A stretch of 64,000 nt of DNA from Streptococcus oralis Uo5 (GCF_000253155.1 NC_015291.1:1769001-1833000), one strand, 5' to 3'. Positions 39,300 through 48,040 are shown, counted from the first letter of the stretch. Numbers and translations are program-made. Notes: generated by a model not told the origin, from the sequence alone.

Positions 39300-40691
39300 T
39301 CAATTTCCCCTTTTAAGTTCTTTCTTCGCTTGTTCTATCTGGTATTTCACTTGCTCAAAGCCGGTTCCTCCTAAGGAATTTCTCCTCTGAACAGCGGTTT
39401 CTGGACGCAAGTAGATATAAATATCCTCTTCAATCAAGGGATGGTAGACTTGCAACTCCTTCAAATCCCAATCTTGGATATTTTTACTATGCTTGATAGA
39501 GTCTAGAACCAATTTCCCTACAATTTCATGCGCTTCTCTAAAGGGAAGACCTTTTTCAGCCAAATAATCTGCCAGTTCGGTCGCATTTGAAAAATCATTC
39601 TCTGTGGATTGCTGCATTTTGGCCTCATTAACCTGCATGCTCGATAGCATACCTGCCAGCACATCCAGAGAATTTAAAATCGTTTCTACTGTATCAAACA
39701 TGCCTTCCTTGTCCTCTTGCAAATCCTTATTATAAGCCAGAGGCAGAGACTTCATGACGGTCAATAGTCCAAGCAAGTGCCCGTAAACTCGTCCTGTCTT
39801 CCCTCGAATCAATTCGGCCATATCAGGATTTTTCTTCTGGGGCATGATAGACGAACCCGTTGAAAAGCTATCAGACAAGCTAATGTACTGATACTCAAAA
39901 CTGCACCAATTGATGATTTCCTCACAAAAACGACTCATATGCATCATCAAAATGCTGGCATTTGATAGAAATTCTAAGATGAAATCACGGTCACTCACTG
40001 CGTCCAAGGAATTGGTATAGGGGTGTTGGAAACCCAATAAATCACTCGATAATTGACGATCGATTGGAAAAGTTGTCCCCGCCAATGCAGCCGCACCCAG
40101 GGGAGATAGGTCCGTATGTTTCAAGTTAAATGCAAAGCGCTCGCTATCCCTTTGAAACATATTGTAATAAGCCATGAGATGATGGGCAAAACTAATCGGT
40201 TGGGCGTGCTGCAAATGAGTATAGCCTGGCATGATGGTTTCCACATGTTTTTCAGCCAAATCCAGCAAAACACTGTTCAGATTCGCCAACTTATCCAAGA
40301 CATGGCCAAGTTGCTCCTTTAGATATAAGTGCATATCTGTTGCGACTTGGTCATTCCGAGAACGAGCCGTGTGCAGTTTCCCAGCCAGAGGACCGATTTT
40401 CTCTGTCAGTAACACTTCCATATTCATATGAATATCTTCATTTGCAATATCAAAATGAAGCTCTCCTGCCTCTAAATCTCGCAACAAAGCTTGCAGACCA
40501 TCTTGGATCTGCTCTGCCTCTTCCAAGCTCAAAATGCCAGTCTGTCCTAGCATTTGAATATGAGCTAGGGAACCCATCAAATCAAATTTTGCCAGCTGGT
40601 GGTCAAAGGAAATACTCGCACCGAACTGTTCTACCCACTCTTCCACAGTGCCTTCAAATCGACCACCCCATAATTTTGTATTTTTCGGCAT
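39300..40691 (-). CDS. argH: Argininosuccinate lyase
   Basis: 463 residues. The fumarase/aspartase superfamily signature [12 protein letters not shown] is near residue 281, and the N-terminal KLWGGRFEG is the usual ArgH start. It splits argininosuccinate into arginine and fumarate. It is the third gene of the binding protein-argG-argH operon, 27 bases after argG. No argCJBD genes are in the window; many streptococci keep only argG and argH for citrulline-dependent arginine synthesis. Confidence 0.95.
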   Translation of the reverse strand: MPKNTKLWGGRFEGTVEEWVEQFGASISFDHQLAKFDLMGSLAHIQMLGQTGILSLEEAEQIQDGLQALLRDLEAGELHFDIANEDIHMNMEVLLTEKIGPLAGKLHTARSRNDQVATDMHLYLKEQLGHVLDKLANLNSVLLDLAEKHVETIMPGYTHLQHAQPISFAHHLMAYYNMFQRDSERFAFNLKHTDLSPLGAAALAGTTFPIDRQLSSDLLGFQHPYTNSLDAVSDRDFILEFLSNASILMMHMSRFCEEIINWCSFEYQYISLSDSFSTGSSIMPQKKNPDMAELIRGKTGRVYGHLLGLLTVMKSLPLAYNKDLQEDKEGMFDTVETILNSLDVLAGMLSSMQVNEAKMQQSTENDFSNATELADYLAEKGLPFREAHEIVGKLVLDSIKHSKNIQDWDLKELQVYHPLIEEDIYIYLRPETAVQRRNSLGGTGFEQVKYQIEQAKKELKRGN

Positions 40692-40718
40692 ATCCTGTCG
40701 TCCCTTTCTATCGCGTCA

Positions 40719-41915
40719 CTACTCAACATTTTTCTGAACTTCTGAATAAACCTTAGTCGGAAGCCCCCAAAGCTTGATAAATCCAACAGCCGCATCTTGG
40801 TCAAAGGTATCCGCACTAGTATAAGTCGCCAGATTTTCATCGTAAAGAGAATTTGGAGATTTCCGCGCCACTACCTGGGCGTTTCCCTTGTAAAGTTTAA
40901 CTTTTGCAGTTCCATTGACAACTTTCTGTGTCTCCTTGATATAGGCAATCAAAGCCTGAGTTGCTGGGCTAAACCACAAGGCATTATAGATGAGATTGGA
41001 CAACTCATTTTCGATAATGGGTTTGAAATGAGCCACTTCTCTCACAAGAGTCAAGTCCTCAATCTCCTTATGAGCTGCCAATAAGGTCACAGCACCTGGG
41101 CACTCATAAATCTCTCTTGACTTAATACCGACTAGGCGATTTTCCACATGGTCAATACGACCAACACCGTGTTTGCCTGCAATTTCATTGAGCTTTTGAA
41201 TCAAAGCCGCCACTTTCATCTTTTCTCCATTGAGGGAAATGGGCACCCCACAGCTAAACTCAATGTCAATAAATTCTGGACTGTCTGGTGCCTCTTCTGG
41301 AGAAGATGTGATCCCAAATGCTTCTTCTGGCGCTTGGTTCCAAGGGTTTTCCAAGACACCACATTCATTTGCACGACCCCAAAGATTTTGATCGACAGAG
41401 TAAGGATTGTCAAGGTCAGCAGGAACTGGAACACCGTTTTCTTTGGCATATTGGATTTCTTCTTCACGAGACCATTTCCACTCACGAACAGGCGCAACTA
41501 CTTTTAAATTGGGATCCAAAGCCGCAATAGAGACTTCAAACCGAACTTGGTCGTTTCCCTTACCTGTACAACCATGGGCAATTGTGGTTGCCCCCGTCTG
41601 ATGAGCTATTTCAACGAGTTTTTTTGAAATAAGAGGGCGACTCAGAGCAGATACCAAGGGATACTTTTGTTCATAGTAGGCATGTGCCTGAAGGGCCACT
41701 AAAACATAGTCATTAGCGAATTCTTCCTTAACATCAATGACATAAGACTCTACAGCCCCAACCTTGAGAGCTTTATCGTGGATGAACTCCAAATCTTTTC
41801 CTTCACCCACATCCATACAAACAGCGATCACATCATAGTCTTTTTTTAACCATGTAATAGCAACTGATGTATCCAATCCACCTGAATAGGCTAAAATGAC
41901 CTTTTCCTTACTCAT
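40719..41915 (-). CDS. argG: Argininosuccinate synthase
   Basis: 398 residues. The N-terminal ATP pyrophosphatase motif [11 protein letters not shown] is near residue 9; [12 protein letters not shown] near 117 is the citrulline/aspartate-binding signature. It condenses citrulline and aspartate. It lies 15 bases after the binding-protein gene, indicating cotranscription under the ARG-box promoter upstream. Confidence 0.95.
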   Translation of the reverse strand: MSKEKVILAYSGGLDTSVAITWLKKDYDVIAVCMDVGEGKDLEFIHDKALKVGAVESYVIDVKEEFANDYVLVALQAHAYYEQKYPLVSALSRPLISKKLVEIAHQTGATTIAHGCTGKGNDQVRFEVSIAALDPNLKVVAPVREWKWSREEEIQYAKENGVPVPADLDNPYSVDQNLWGRANECGVLENPWNQAPEEAFGITSSPEEAPDSPEFIDIEFSCGVPISLNGEKMKVAALIQKLNEIAGKHGVGRIDHVENRLVGIKSREIYECPGAVTLLAAHKEIEDLTLVREVAHFKPIIENELSNLIYNALWFSPATQALIAYIKETQKVVNGTAKVKLYKGNAQVVARKSPNSLYDENLATYTSADTFDQDAAVGFIKLWGLPTKVYSEVQKNVE

Positions 41916-41930
41916 TTCTCTTCCTTCTTT

Positions 41931-42737
41931 CTATTTTTCGATAGAGGCTTTAAAAGCATCGTCAATCAATTTGTCCAACTCCCCAGAATCCTTCAACTTC
42001 TGGATGGTTTTGTCAACCGCCTCTTTTAATTCTTTACTGTCTTTTTTCATCGCAACAGCGTAGGAATCTTCTTTATCATTGTCAAAATCAAACTCAGCGA
42101 TGGCTAGGTCTGGATTATTCTCTACAAATCCTTTCGCCACTGGTTCTTCAAAGATAACCGCATCCAGTTGCCCTGATTTCAAATCTATTATCAAATTTCC
42201 ATTTTTAGGAAGTGAAACGAGAGAAGAAGCCTGCAAGGTTTCTTTAGCCAGAGTTTCCTGGATAGAACCTTTCTGCGCTCCAACCTTTTTCTGAGCCAAA
42301 TCCTTGACTGATTGGTAATTCGTTAATTCAGATTTTCTTACGATAACCTTATTTTTCGAAGTGTAGTAGGGAATTGAAAAATCGTAAACTTGACTTCTCT
42401 CTTCCGTTTTAGAAACACCTGATATGGCAAGATCGGCCTTGCCTGAATCAAGACTAGCCAGTACATTGTCAAAACTCATTGGAGAGAACTCCACTTCTAC
42501 ACCTAGTTCTTTTGCGATGGCTTTGGCTAGCTCAACATCTGAACCTACAATCTGATTTTTCCCATCGACCAATTTCTGATATTCAAATGGAGCAAACTCT
42601 GGATTTAGGGCCACCACCAATTTCCCTTTAGCCTTAATAGCTTCAACACCTTGGGATTGAGTGTTACTACAAGCAAATAATAAGGGGAACATAAGCAAAC
42701 CAAACATCGTCATCAACACCTTCTTCACTTTATTCAT
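41931..42737 (-). CDS. Amino-acid (probably arginine-related) binding lipoprotein
   Basis: 268 residues. The signal peptide ends in LLFAC (Cys about 23), a lipobox. The mature protein is a family 3 solute-binding protein (GKLVVALNPEFAPFEYQ and the following SDVELAKAIAKELGVEVEF). Being first in an operon with argG and argH, and with an ARG-box-like site at its promoter, it is likely to bind arginine, citrulline or ornithine. No permease is adjacent. AAAAGGAGG precedes the ATG. Confidence 0.85.
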   Translation of the reverse strand: MNKVKKVLMTMFGLLMFPLLFACSNTQSQGVEAIKAKGKLVVALNPEFAPFEYQKLVDGKNQIVGSDVELAKAIAKELGVEVEFSPMSFDNVLASLDSGKADLAISGVSKTEERSQVYDFSIPYYTSKNKVIVRKSELTNYQSVKDLAQKKVGAQKGSIQETLAKETLQASSLVSLPKNGNLIIDLKSGQLDAVIFEEPVAKGFVENNPDLAIAEFDFDNDKEDSYAVAMKKDSKELKEAVDKTIQKLKDSGELDKLIDDAFKASIEK

Positions 42738-42770
42738 AGAAGAGCCTCCTTTTATTTTTATACTTTATTA

Positions 42771-42807
42771 TTGTATAAATAATACTCCTCTCGTTTTCGT
42801 TTGTCAA
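42771..42807 (-). promoter_or_regulatory. Promoter of the argG-argH operon with ARG-box-like site
   Basis: On the minus strand: TTGACA (42807-42802), a 17-base spacer, and TATTAT (42784-42779). The -10 lies inside GTATTATTTATACA, an A/T-rich near-palindrome of the ARG-box type bound by ArgR/AhrC proteins. Repressor binding would block the -10 directly. Confidence 0.7.
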
Positions 42808-42843
42808 GGAAAAACTGTATTTTATTTCATTTTAATCAAGAAA

Positions 42844-42882
42844 AAGCTTATTATATGATATATTTTTACATATAATAAGCTT
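42844..42882 (-). terminator. Terminator of the bacteriocin operon
   Basis: Perfect 14-bp arms AAGCTTATTATATG and CATATAATAAGCTT. On the minus strand TTTC follows, about 85 bases after the ABC ATPase stop. It also insulates the arg operon promoter. Confidence 0.75.
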
Positions 42883-42965
42883 ATTTATACTATTTGGTTT
42901 TTTAAAAATACAATTGTCCAATTACAGGTAAGATGAAGAGTTCAACGAACTCTCCACATTCTCTT

Positions 42966-43595
42966 TCACAATTCAATGACTCGATGGCACTGTTCGGCCA
43001 CATAGGCATCGTGGGTAACGATAATGACCGTTTTCCCTTCCTTGTTCATATCTAAGAGAAAATTTAAAACCAAATCTCGATTTTCAGGATCTAGAGAACC
43101 GGTTGGTTCATCTGCTAAAAGGAGCTGACTCGGTTTTAAAATGGCTCTAGCAACTGCGATTCGTTGCTGTTCCCCTCCAGATAACTCTGAAACCTTCTGA
43201 TGTAGAGTTGATGACAATCCCACTCTCTCTAAAATTTCTTCTATCTTTTTGACTTTGTCCTTCTTGGATAATTTTACATACTTTAGAGCGAGCATGAGAT
43301 TATACTCTACTGTTTCATTATCAATCAGAGCAAAGTTTTGAAACAGATAGGAGATATGTTCGCGGATAATCGCTTGCGACTTAACAGAATTGACAGGTAC
43401 ATTTTGCTGACCGAAAATTTCATAATGTCCACTGTAATCGCCATCTATCAAACCCAAAAGATTTAACAAGGTTGACTTGCCACTGCCACTTTTTCCAACA
43501 ATGGCAACTAAATCTCCTTGGTTAATTTTTAGAGATAAGTTCTCCAAAATAACTTTTTCCCCAATGGTTTTCGTAACATTTTCCAACTTTATCAT
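42966..43595 (-). CDS. ABC transporter ATPase of the lactococcin-972-type locus
   Basis: 209 residues. Walker A VGKSGSGKST near 34, signature LSGGEQQR near 138 and Walker B LLLADEPTGSLD are intact. It is of the LolD/MacB-like small ATPase type that accompanies the 7-TM immunity protein in lactococcin-972-like clusters. It overlaps the upstream permease gene by four bases. Role: energising immunity or export of the bacteriocin, inferred from context. Confidence 0.85.
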   Translation of the reverse strand: MIKLENVTKTIGEKVILENLSLKINQGDLVAIVGKSGSGKSTLLNLLGLIDGDYSGHYEIFGQQNVPVNSVKSQAIIREHISYLFQNFALIDNETVEYNLMLALKYVKLSKKDKVKKIEEILERVGLSSTLHQKVSELSGGEQQRIAVARAILKPSQLLLADEPTGSLDPENRDLVLNFLLDMNKEGKTVIIVTHDAYVAEQCHRVIEL

Positions 43596-45700
43596 AAGTG
43601 ATCCCCTTTCAATAACTGCACTACATTTCGTTTTTCCATCTTAGAACCCAAGAAAAGCACAAACAGGATATCTAAGCCTGTAAATCCTGCAAAAAGTAGG
43701 AGCGGGAAAAGTGCCTGTGTAAAGAATAGCAGGGCTACAAAAGGAAGGCTATAGACAGCTAATAGAAGACCCAGCAAGGAACGATACCGATCTATCAATT
43801 TCCAGCCCATAAACTTCTTGGTAATAATATCTGTTCGCTTCAATAAGAAAGTTGTTACTAGTAAGAAGTAGGAAATCATCATACTAAGAAGACCAACCAA
43901 AGCAAAGAGTATGTTGAAATTCCGAACAGCATCTCGATAAGAATCTACTTTCTCTTGTTGAATGGCTTGAATAGATGAAAATTTTAAATAATTCCCATCT
44001 GATAATTTCTCAACTAACGCTGTCACCTCTTTTTGATGTTGAGCTGTATTTTCGATTTTAATGGGATTATTTAAACCTGTTGTTGACAGGGAAGCTTTTT
44101 CATCCCACATCATATCAGAATCATTGACCAAGCTAATAATTGGATTGTAGAGATTTTCCTTTCGCTTCTCGTTATAAGGGAAAAATGACCAATCTCCTTC
44201 ATAATAGGCAATCTCGACATCCACCTCCTCTATCCTTCGTTTTTGCTGCTCTTCATACTTCATTGATTGATAGGTAATCAACTTCCCCAAGAGCTGGTTT
44301 TTCTCTTCTTCACCTTTCGTACTTGCTGGCATCAAAATAACTTTTTTAGTGCCGGTATCGGGTAACTTGAATCCCTTGCTCTTTAGAAAATTGCGATTAG
44401 CATAGTACACATCCACCGTATCTGTTAACTGATATTGCTGAATCTGTTCTGATTTGACAAAATTTTTTACAGGAAGACTGCTACTTTGCACATAGCCCGC
44501 CTGCGTTTTTTCTACCAAATCCAGATAAAATCGATAGAAATAATCCACTGCTTGCCCTGAGCCTGCCAACTGCTCTTGCCACAGGTTATCATTGAGTTGG
44601 AAAGTTTCTAAGGTCAGATAATTTCCTTGACTGATCCACTGTTTCTGGTAATCCAACTCTTTGTTTTCTTGCTCCAAACTTTTCCCCACCCCAACTAGCA
44701 AGACTGTCAGTAAAATGGTAGTTCCAATTTTCATCAAATAATTAAAGAGTAAACCAAATTTGAAAGATGAAAAACCTTTCAGCAGAGAGCTGATTGTCAT
44801 TTTTTGGATTAAGAGATAAGTCAACCAACTGATAAAGAGATAAAGCTGCAAAAGCAAAAAATGAGACAACCACAGCATAGGGAACAAATCATTCGGCTTA
44901 TAATCAAGCAAGAAACACACTCCTAGATTGATCACAAGCGCCCCACCTAGGAGGAGGTAGAGGTTGCCTTTCACAACATCAGCTAAAACAGCCCGATCTT
45001 GAAAACCAAGTAATTTTTGTACCCCAACTCTTTTCATCTCCATCATCGGCTGATACACTGTTACTAAGACAAGAAGCAAAATAGCCAAGACAAAAATAAT
45101 AGCAGATAAGAGCAAATCTCGATTTAAGACTTCCACTGCACTTTTATAGTTTGGCTCTAGCAAGGTAGCCTGGTCTATATTGAAAAAATCGCTCCATTTC
45201 TGTACAATCCTATCCTTGTCCATCTTTTGTGTAGAAGTTATCGTATAGCGACCATTTAAACTACGAGATGTATCCTTGATATAGGTTTGAAAAGTCATAA
45301 GCTGAATAGGTTTGGCTTTTAGAAAGGTCGGAATCGTACCAAGTTTATTGGAAATTTCTTTATTACTGTAAACTCCCTCACCATCTGTGGTAAAATCAAG
45401 GGAAGAAAGTCCAAACTCTTGGTAGGGGAAGGTATCTTTATCAAAAACACCAGACTTGATCACCTCATCACCACTGTCTGTTTTGATGATGGAGACTTTG
45501 TACTCCTTTGATACATCCTCAAAAAATCGAAGAACAGATTCTGCAGGTTCATTGACATCTTTCAAGTATACATCCAAAGAACTCGCTGTCTTTCCCATTT
45601 CCTGAATCCGAACCACTTCTCGTGTGTAGTTTACATTAAAAACAAAAAAAGTAGTACAGAGAAGCAGGAGTAACATACAGAAATTACTGATTTTTTTCAT
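43592..45700 (-). CDS. Bacteriocin-associated integral membrane (immunity/permease) protein
   Basis: 702 residues. An N-terminal helix is followed by a long extracellular domain, then about three helices (near 195-300) and another large extracellular segment, with three helices at the C-terminus near 600-690. This matches the large bacteriocin-associated membrane proteins (DUF1430 type) encoded between lactococcin-972-like peptides and their ABC ATPases. It probably works with the ATPase at 42966 for immunity. It follows the bacteriocin gene after a hairpin that may reduce expression. Confidence 0.85.
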   Translation of the reverse strand: MKKISNFCMLLLLLCTTFFVFNVNYTREVVRIQEMGKTASSLDVYLKDVNEPAESVLRFFEDVSKEYKVSIIKTDSGDEVIKSGVFDKDTFPYQEFGLSSLDFTTDGEGVYSNKEISNKLGTIPTFLKAKPIQLMTFQTYIKDTSRSLNGRYTITSTQKMDKDRIVQKWSDFFNIDQATLLEPNYKSAVEVLNRDLLLSAIIFVLAILLLVLVTVYQPMMEMKRVGVQKLLGFQDRAVLADVVKGNLYLLLGGALVINLGVCFLLDYKPNDLFPMLWLSHFLLLQLYLFISWLTYLLIQKMTISSLLKGFSSFKFGLLFNYLMKIGTTILLTVLLVGVGKSLEQENKELDYQKQWISQGNYLTLETFQLNDNLWQEQLAGSGQAVDYFYRFYLDLVEKTQAGYVQSSSLPVKNFVKSEQIQQYQLTDTVDVYYANRNFLKSKGFKLPDTGTKKVILMPASTKGEEEKNQLLGKLITYQSMKYEEQQKRRIEEVDVEIAYYEGDWSFFPYNEKRKENLYNPIISLVNDSDMMWDEKASLSTTGLNNPIKIENTAQHQKEVTALVEKLSDGNYLKFSSIQAIQQEKVDSYRDAVRNFNILFALVGLLSMMISYFLLVTTFLLKRTDIITKKFMGWKLIDRYRSLLGLLLAVYSLPFVALLFFTQALFPLLLFAGFTGLDILFVLFLGSKMEKRNVVQLLKGDHL

Positions 45701-45722
45701 AAAGATACCTCCAATAAAGTTC

Positions 45723-45745
45723 TCCCTCTCCTAACAGGAGAGGGA
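45723..45745 (-). terminator. Intra-operon hairpin between bacteriocin and immunity genes
   Basis: TCCCTCTCCT and AGGAGAGGGA form a 10-bp stem with a three-base loop. There is no good T tract, so it may stabilise the bacteriocin mRNA 3' end or partly terminate, and so set a high bacteriocin to immunity ratio. Confidence 0.5.
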
Positions 45746-45754
45746 AAATTTCAC

Positions 45755-46039
45755 TTAAAATCCATAGAAATATTCTAATCCTGTTGGCGGAATTTTAGTA
45801 AGGGAAGCTTGAGCCCAAACCCCGGGAGTTTCACGATCCCTAGAGATTCTACCACCATGTCGGACTGTTGCTGTATGAGATCGAGTAGAATGTAAATAAT
45901 CAGAATATCCAAAAGTTCCTGTCCAACCTACTCCATAGTTCCATTGACCACCACCTACCCATACTGCCAAAACATTTGTAGTAGCAAGCAAACCACATGC
46001 CATTACGGTTGCTACACCAATTTTTACTAATTTTTTCAT
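45755..46039 (-). CDS. Lactococcin-972-family bacteriocin precursor
   Basis: 94 residues from MKKLVKIGVA. A Sec signal peptide (about 1-25, ending NVLA) precedes a mature Gly/Trp/aromatic-rich peptide with VGGGQWNYGV and the end GLEYFYGF. Lactococcin 972 is a Sec-secreted peptide that blocks septum formation by binding lipid II. GAGGAAAA supports the ATG at 46039. The open frame extends upstream to 46099 without a ribosome site. It is followed by its immunity and ABC genes. Confidence 0.85.
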   Translation of the reverse strand: MKKLVKIGVATVMACGLLATTNVLAVWVGGGQWNYGVGWTGTFGYSDYLHSTRSHTATVRHGGRISRDRETPGVWAQASLTKIPPTGLEYFYGF

Positions 46040-46068
46040 GATATTTTCCTCACATCTTATATCTTGAA

Positions 46069-46085
46069 CTGTTTCACAGAAACAG
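46069..46085 (-). other. Small hairpin in the bacteriocin 5' leader
   Basis: CTGTTTC-aca-GAAACAG, a 7-bp stem with a three-base loop, about 30 bases before the bacteriocin start. Just upstream, a seven-codon frame (46096-46119, MDFNVYK) with an AAGGAAGG site ends overlapping an ATG in the bacteriocin frame. Together they could form a leader-peptide or translation-coupling control. This is speculative. Confidence 0.3.
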
Positions 46086-46156
46086 ATGAATTGGTTCATT
46101 TGTAAACATTGAAGTCCATTGGACTCACCTTCCTTTCGTTTTACTTAATCAAAATT

Positions 46157-46234
46157 TTATAAGAGCCATCCCCAAGGGAAGAAAATAGCCAGCCATAATA
46201 TAAATAACAACAGATGATATACTTTTTTATACAT
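46157..46234 (-). CDS. Short hydrophobic peptide with C-terminal Trp-X-Trp, RtgS-like pheromone candidate
   Basis: A 25-codon frame absent from usual gene calls. AAGGGGG lies six bases before its ATG. The product starts MYKKVYH, has a hydrophobic core LLLFILWLAIF and ends FPWGWLL. The basic N-terminus, hydrophobic middle and Trp-Gly-Trp end fit Rgg-type pheromone precursors, in particular the Trp-X-Trp class known from pneumococcal RtgS. It diverges from an Rgg-type regulator gene and heads the bacteriocin operon. A TATAAT lies at 46265-46270 on the same strand, with a poor -35, as expected for an activator-dependent promoter. Not verified experimentally. Confidence 0.65.
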   Translation of the reverse strand: MYKKVYHLLLFILWLAIFFPWGWLL

Positions 46235-46296
46235 TTGGTACCCCCTTAGTACTTCATCATCTTGATTATAAAATACAATATACCTTGTCGTAAAAT

Positions 46297-46320
46297 TTGT
46301 TAACCTTTTTCACAAATTTA
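46297..46320. promoter_or_regulatory. Repeat copy 1, candidate regulator binding site
   Basis: TTTGTTAACCTTTTTCACAA plus AT. It lies 26 bases beyond the -10 of the peptide/bacteriocin promoter, centred near -50, where an Rgg activator would bind. A near-identical copy lies at 46384. Confidence 0.55.
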
Positions 46321-46383
46321 TTTTAGATTTCTTTTTTACTTTTTATTTTACTATGATACAATATTTTTAATCAATTTCTATTT

Positions 46384-46407
46384 TTTGTTAACTTTTTTCA
46401 CAAATAA
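46384..46407. promoter_or_regulatory. Repeat copy 2, candidate regulator binding site
   Basis: TTTGTTAACTTTTTTCACAA plus AT, one base different from copy 1 and in the same orientation, 87 bases away. It abuts the ribosome site of the Rgg-type gene, suggesting autoregulation. Confidence 0.5.
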
Positions 46408-46417
46408 GGAGGAAATC

Positions 46418-47284
46418 ATGCGCTACGATTTTGGAAATGTTTATAAAGAAATCCGTGAGTCAAAGGGGTTAACCCAAGAGGAGGTCTGTGGGGATGTTCT
46501 CTCAAGAACCAGCCTATCAAAAATCGAAAGCGGGAAAACAACTCCTAAATATGAAAATATGGAGTTTCTTCTTCGGCAAGTCAATATGACCTTTGAAGAG
46601 TTTGACTATATTTGCCATCTCTACCACCCAAGTGAACGATCAACTATCATGCAGACTTTTCTAAAAATGGCTTCTATTAGTGGTACGAGCGACTTAAGTA
46701 AATTACTCAAAAAATGCCAACATTATCTAAAAACACACCATGATTTCCCCATCCAGCAGTTACAAGATATGCTCGAAATCGTTATCTACATTCGTGAAAA
46801 TGGAATAGAAAAATTGTCAAGTAAGGTTGACAACATTGTAAACAGACTATGGGATAAGATTGAGAAACAAGATACTTGGTATGAGAGCGACCTCAAAGTT
46901 CTTAATACCATTCTCTTTGCTTTTCCTATGGAGTATATTCATCAGATTACCGAAAAAATTCTCGAACGACTAGAGGTTTATAAACACTACAGTCCTGTCT
47001 TTCGGCTTCGTATGATGTTGCTTCTGAATCTCTCAACTCTTTATCTTTACAATGGTGATAAGTTGCTTTGCAAACAGCTTTGCTACACTCTCTTAGAGGA
47101 TGCAAAAGCAAGCAAACAGTATGATACACTTGCGTTTTCCTATATTCGTATCGGCATTTGTGCTAATGATACTCAGTTGATACAGAATGGACTCTCCTTA
47201 GCTAAACTAGTAGAAGATGAACACTTACTAACAGAGCTAGAGCGAGAAGTTAACATCTTTGTAAACAAAAAAGAAAGCCATTGA
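46418..47284 (+). CDS. Rgg-type peptide-responsive regulator (RtgR-like)
   Basis: 288 residues from MRYDFGNVYK. The N-terminal helix-turn-helix (about 5-60) contains GLTQEEVCGDVLSRTSLSKI then ESGKTTPKYENMEFLL. The rest is alpha-helical, TPR-like, as in RRNPP/Rgg proteins that bind imported pheromones. The length and the final helices fit Rgg. AAGGAGG supports the start. Divergent from the Trp-X-Trp peptide frame and the bacteriocin operon, which it probably controls. Pneumococcal RtgR lies, as I recall, in the same arginine-gene neighbourhood, so orthology is likely but untested. Confidence 0.8.
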   Translation: MRYDFGNVYKEIRESKGLTQEEVCGDVLSRTSLSKIESGKTTPKYENMEFLLRQVNMTFEEFDYICHLYHPSERSTIMQTFLKMASISGTSDLSKLLKKCQHYLKTHHDFPIQQLQDMLEIVIYIRENGIEKLSSKVDNIVNRLWDKIEKQDTWYESDLKVLNTILFAFPMEYIHQITEKILERLEVYKHYSPVFRLRMMLLLNLSTLYLYNGDKLLCKQLCYTLLEDAKASKQYDTLAFSYIRIGICANDTQLIQNGLSLAKLVEDEHLLTELEREVNIFVNKKESH

Positions 47285-47305
47285 GACTTCCTTTTCTATA
47301 TCATC

Positions 47306-47932
47306 TTAATACCAACCGTTGTTAAGCCAGAAGTTCTTGGCAGCTGTCCATGAACCGTAACGTCCTGCAACGTAGGCATCTGCTACACGTTCTTGGTTTT
47401 CAGCTGAGTAGTCACCGTTCAAGTATGAATCTGTCAATTGGTAACGTCCGATGTAACGTCCGTTTGTAGCAGTGTAGCTACCACCTGATTCTTTTTGAGC
47501 GATCCATTCTTTGGCTTCTGCTTCAGAACCACTTACAGTAGAAGCTGCTGCAGTGTTGCTTTCTGCTGCTGAAGCTGCAGGAGCAGGTGCAGCTGGGGCT
47601 TCATAAGTTGTTGCTGCTGGAGCTTCTTCAACTGTTTCTGTAGCTACTGGAGCTGATTCTTCCGTTGTTGCTGCTGGAGCTACAGTAGAAGCTGTTCCTT
47701 CGATAACCAAAACTTGGTCAACATAGATAAGGTGAATATCTTTGATGTTGTTTTTTGCTGCCAATTTTTCAACAGTTGTGTTGTACTTCTCAGCGATTTC
47801 TGAAAGAGTATCACCTGATTTAACTGTGTAAGTTACAGTTTCTTGGGCAGATGCAAGTGATGGAGCAAAGAAAGCAAGCAAAGCTGCTACTCCTGCGATA
47901 GTTGTTTTAATTTTTTTAGTTGTTAATGACAT
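47306..47932 (-). CDS. Secreted LysM protein with C-terminal transglycosylase-like domain
   Basis: 208 residues from MSLTTKKIKT. A signal peptide (cut after SLASAQ) is followed by a LysM domain (about 30-75, YTVKSGDTLSEIAEKYNTTV), an Ala/Pro/Glu-rich linker, and a C-terminal domain (about 140-208) with AKEWIAQKESGGSYTATNGR, like the resuscitation-factor/lytic transglycosylase-type tails of staphylococcal SceD and streptococcal LysM proteins. The catalytic Glu is probably the E of KESGG. Acts in peptidoglycan turnover. The pneumococcal counterpart is tied to the WalRK regulon, but no full WalR box is evident here. Confidence 0.85.
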   Translation of the reverse strand: MSLTTKKIKTTIAGVAALLAFFAPSLASAQETVTYTVKSGDTLSEIAEKYNTTVEKLAAKNNIKDIHLIYVDQVLVIEGTASTVAPAATTEESAPVATETVEEAPAATTYEAPAAPAPAASAAESNTAAASTVSGSEAEAKEWIAQKESGGSYTATNGRYIGRYQLTDSYLNGDYSAENQERVADAYVAGRYGSWTAAKNFWLNNGWY

Positions 47933-47983
47933 ATCTAAAAATTCTCCTTCCATTGGATATATCTATGATACCTTTTAAATGTT

Positions 47984-48040
47984 ACCGTTGTTTAACGGTT
48001 TTATGTAGAAATATTACAAAAATGTTTTATATTTACCGTT
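47984..48040 (-). promoter_or_regulatory. ACCGTT/AACGGT inverted repeat upstream of the LysM gene
   Basis: ACCGTT-gttt-AACGGT at 47984-47999 is a perfect palindrome, and a third ACCGTT occurs at 48035-48040. They lie 50-110 bases upstream of the LysM start, in the promoter region. Possible binding sites of an unknown regulator. Confidence 0.4.

Noticed and set aside
48011..48030. WalR box upstream of the LysM gene
   Set aside because: TGTAAT on the minus strand is a good half-site, but the second half five bases later reads TACATA and does not match.
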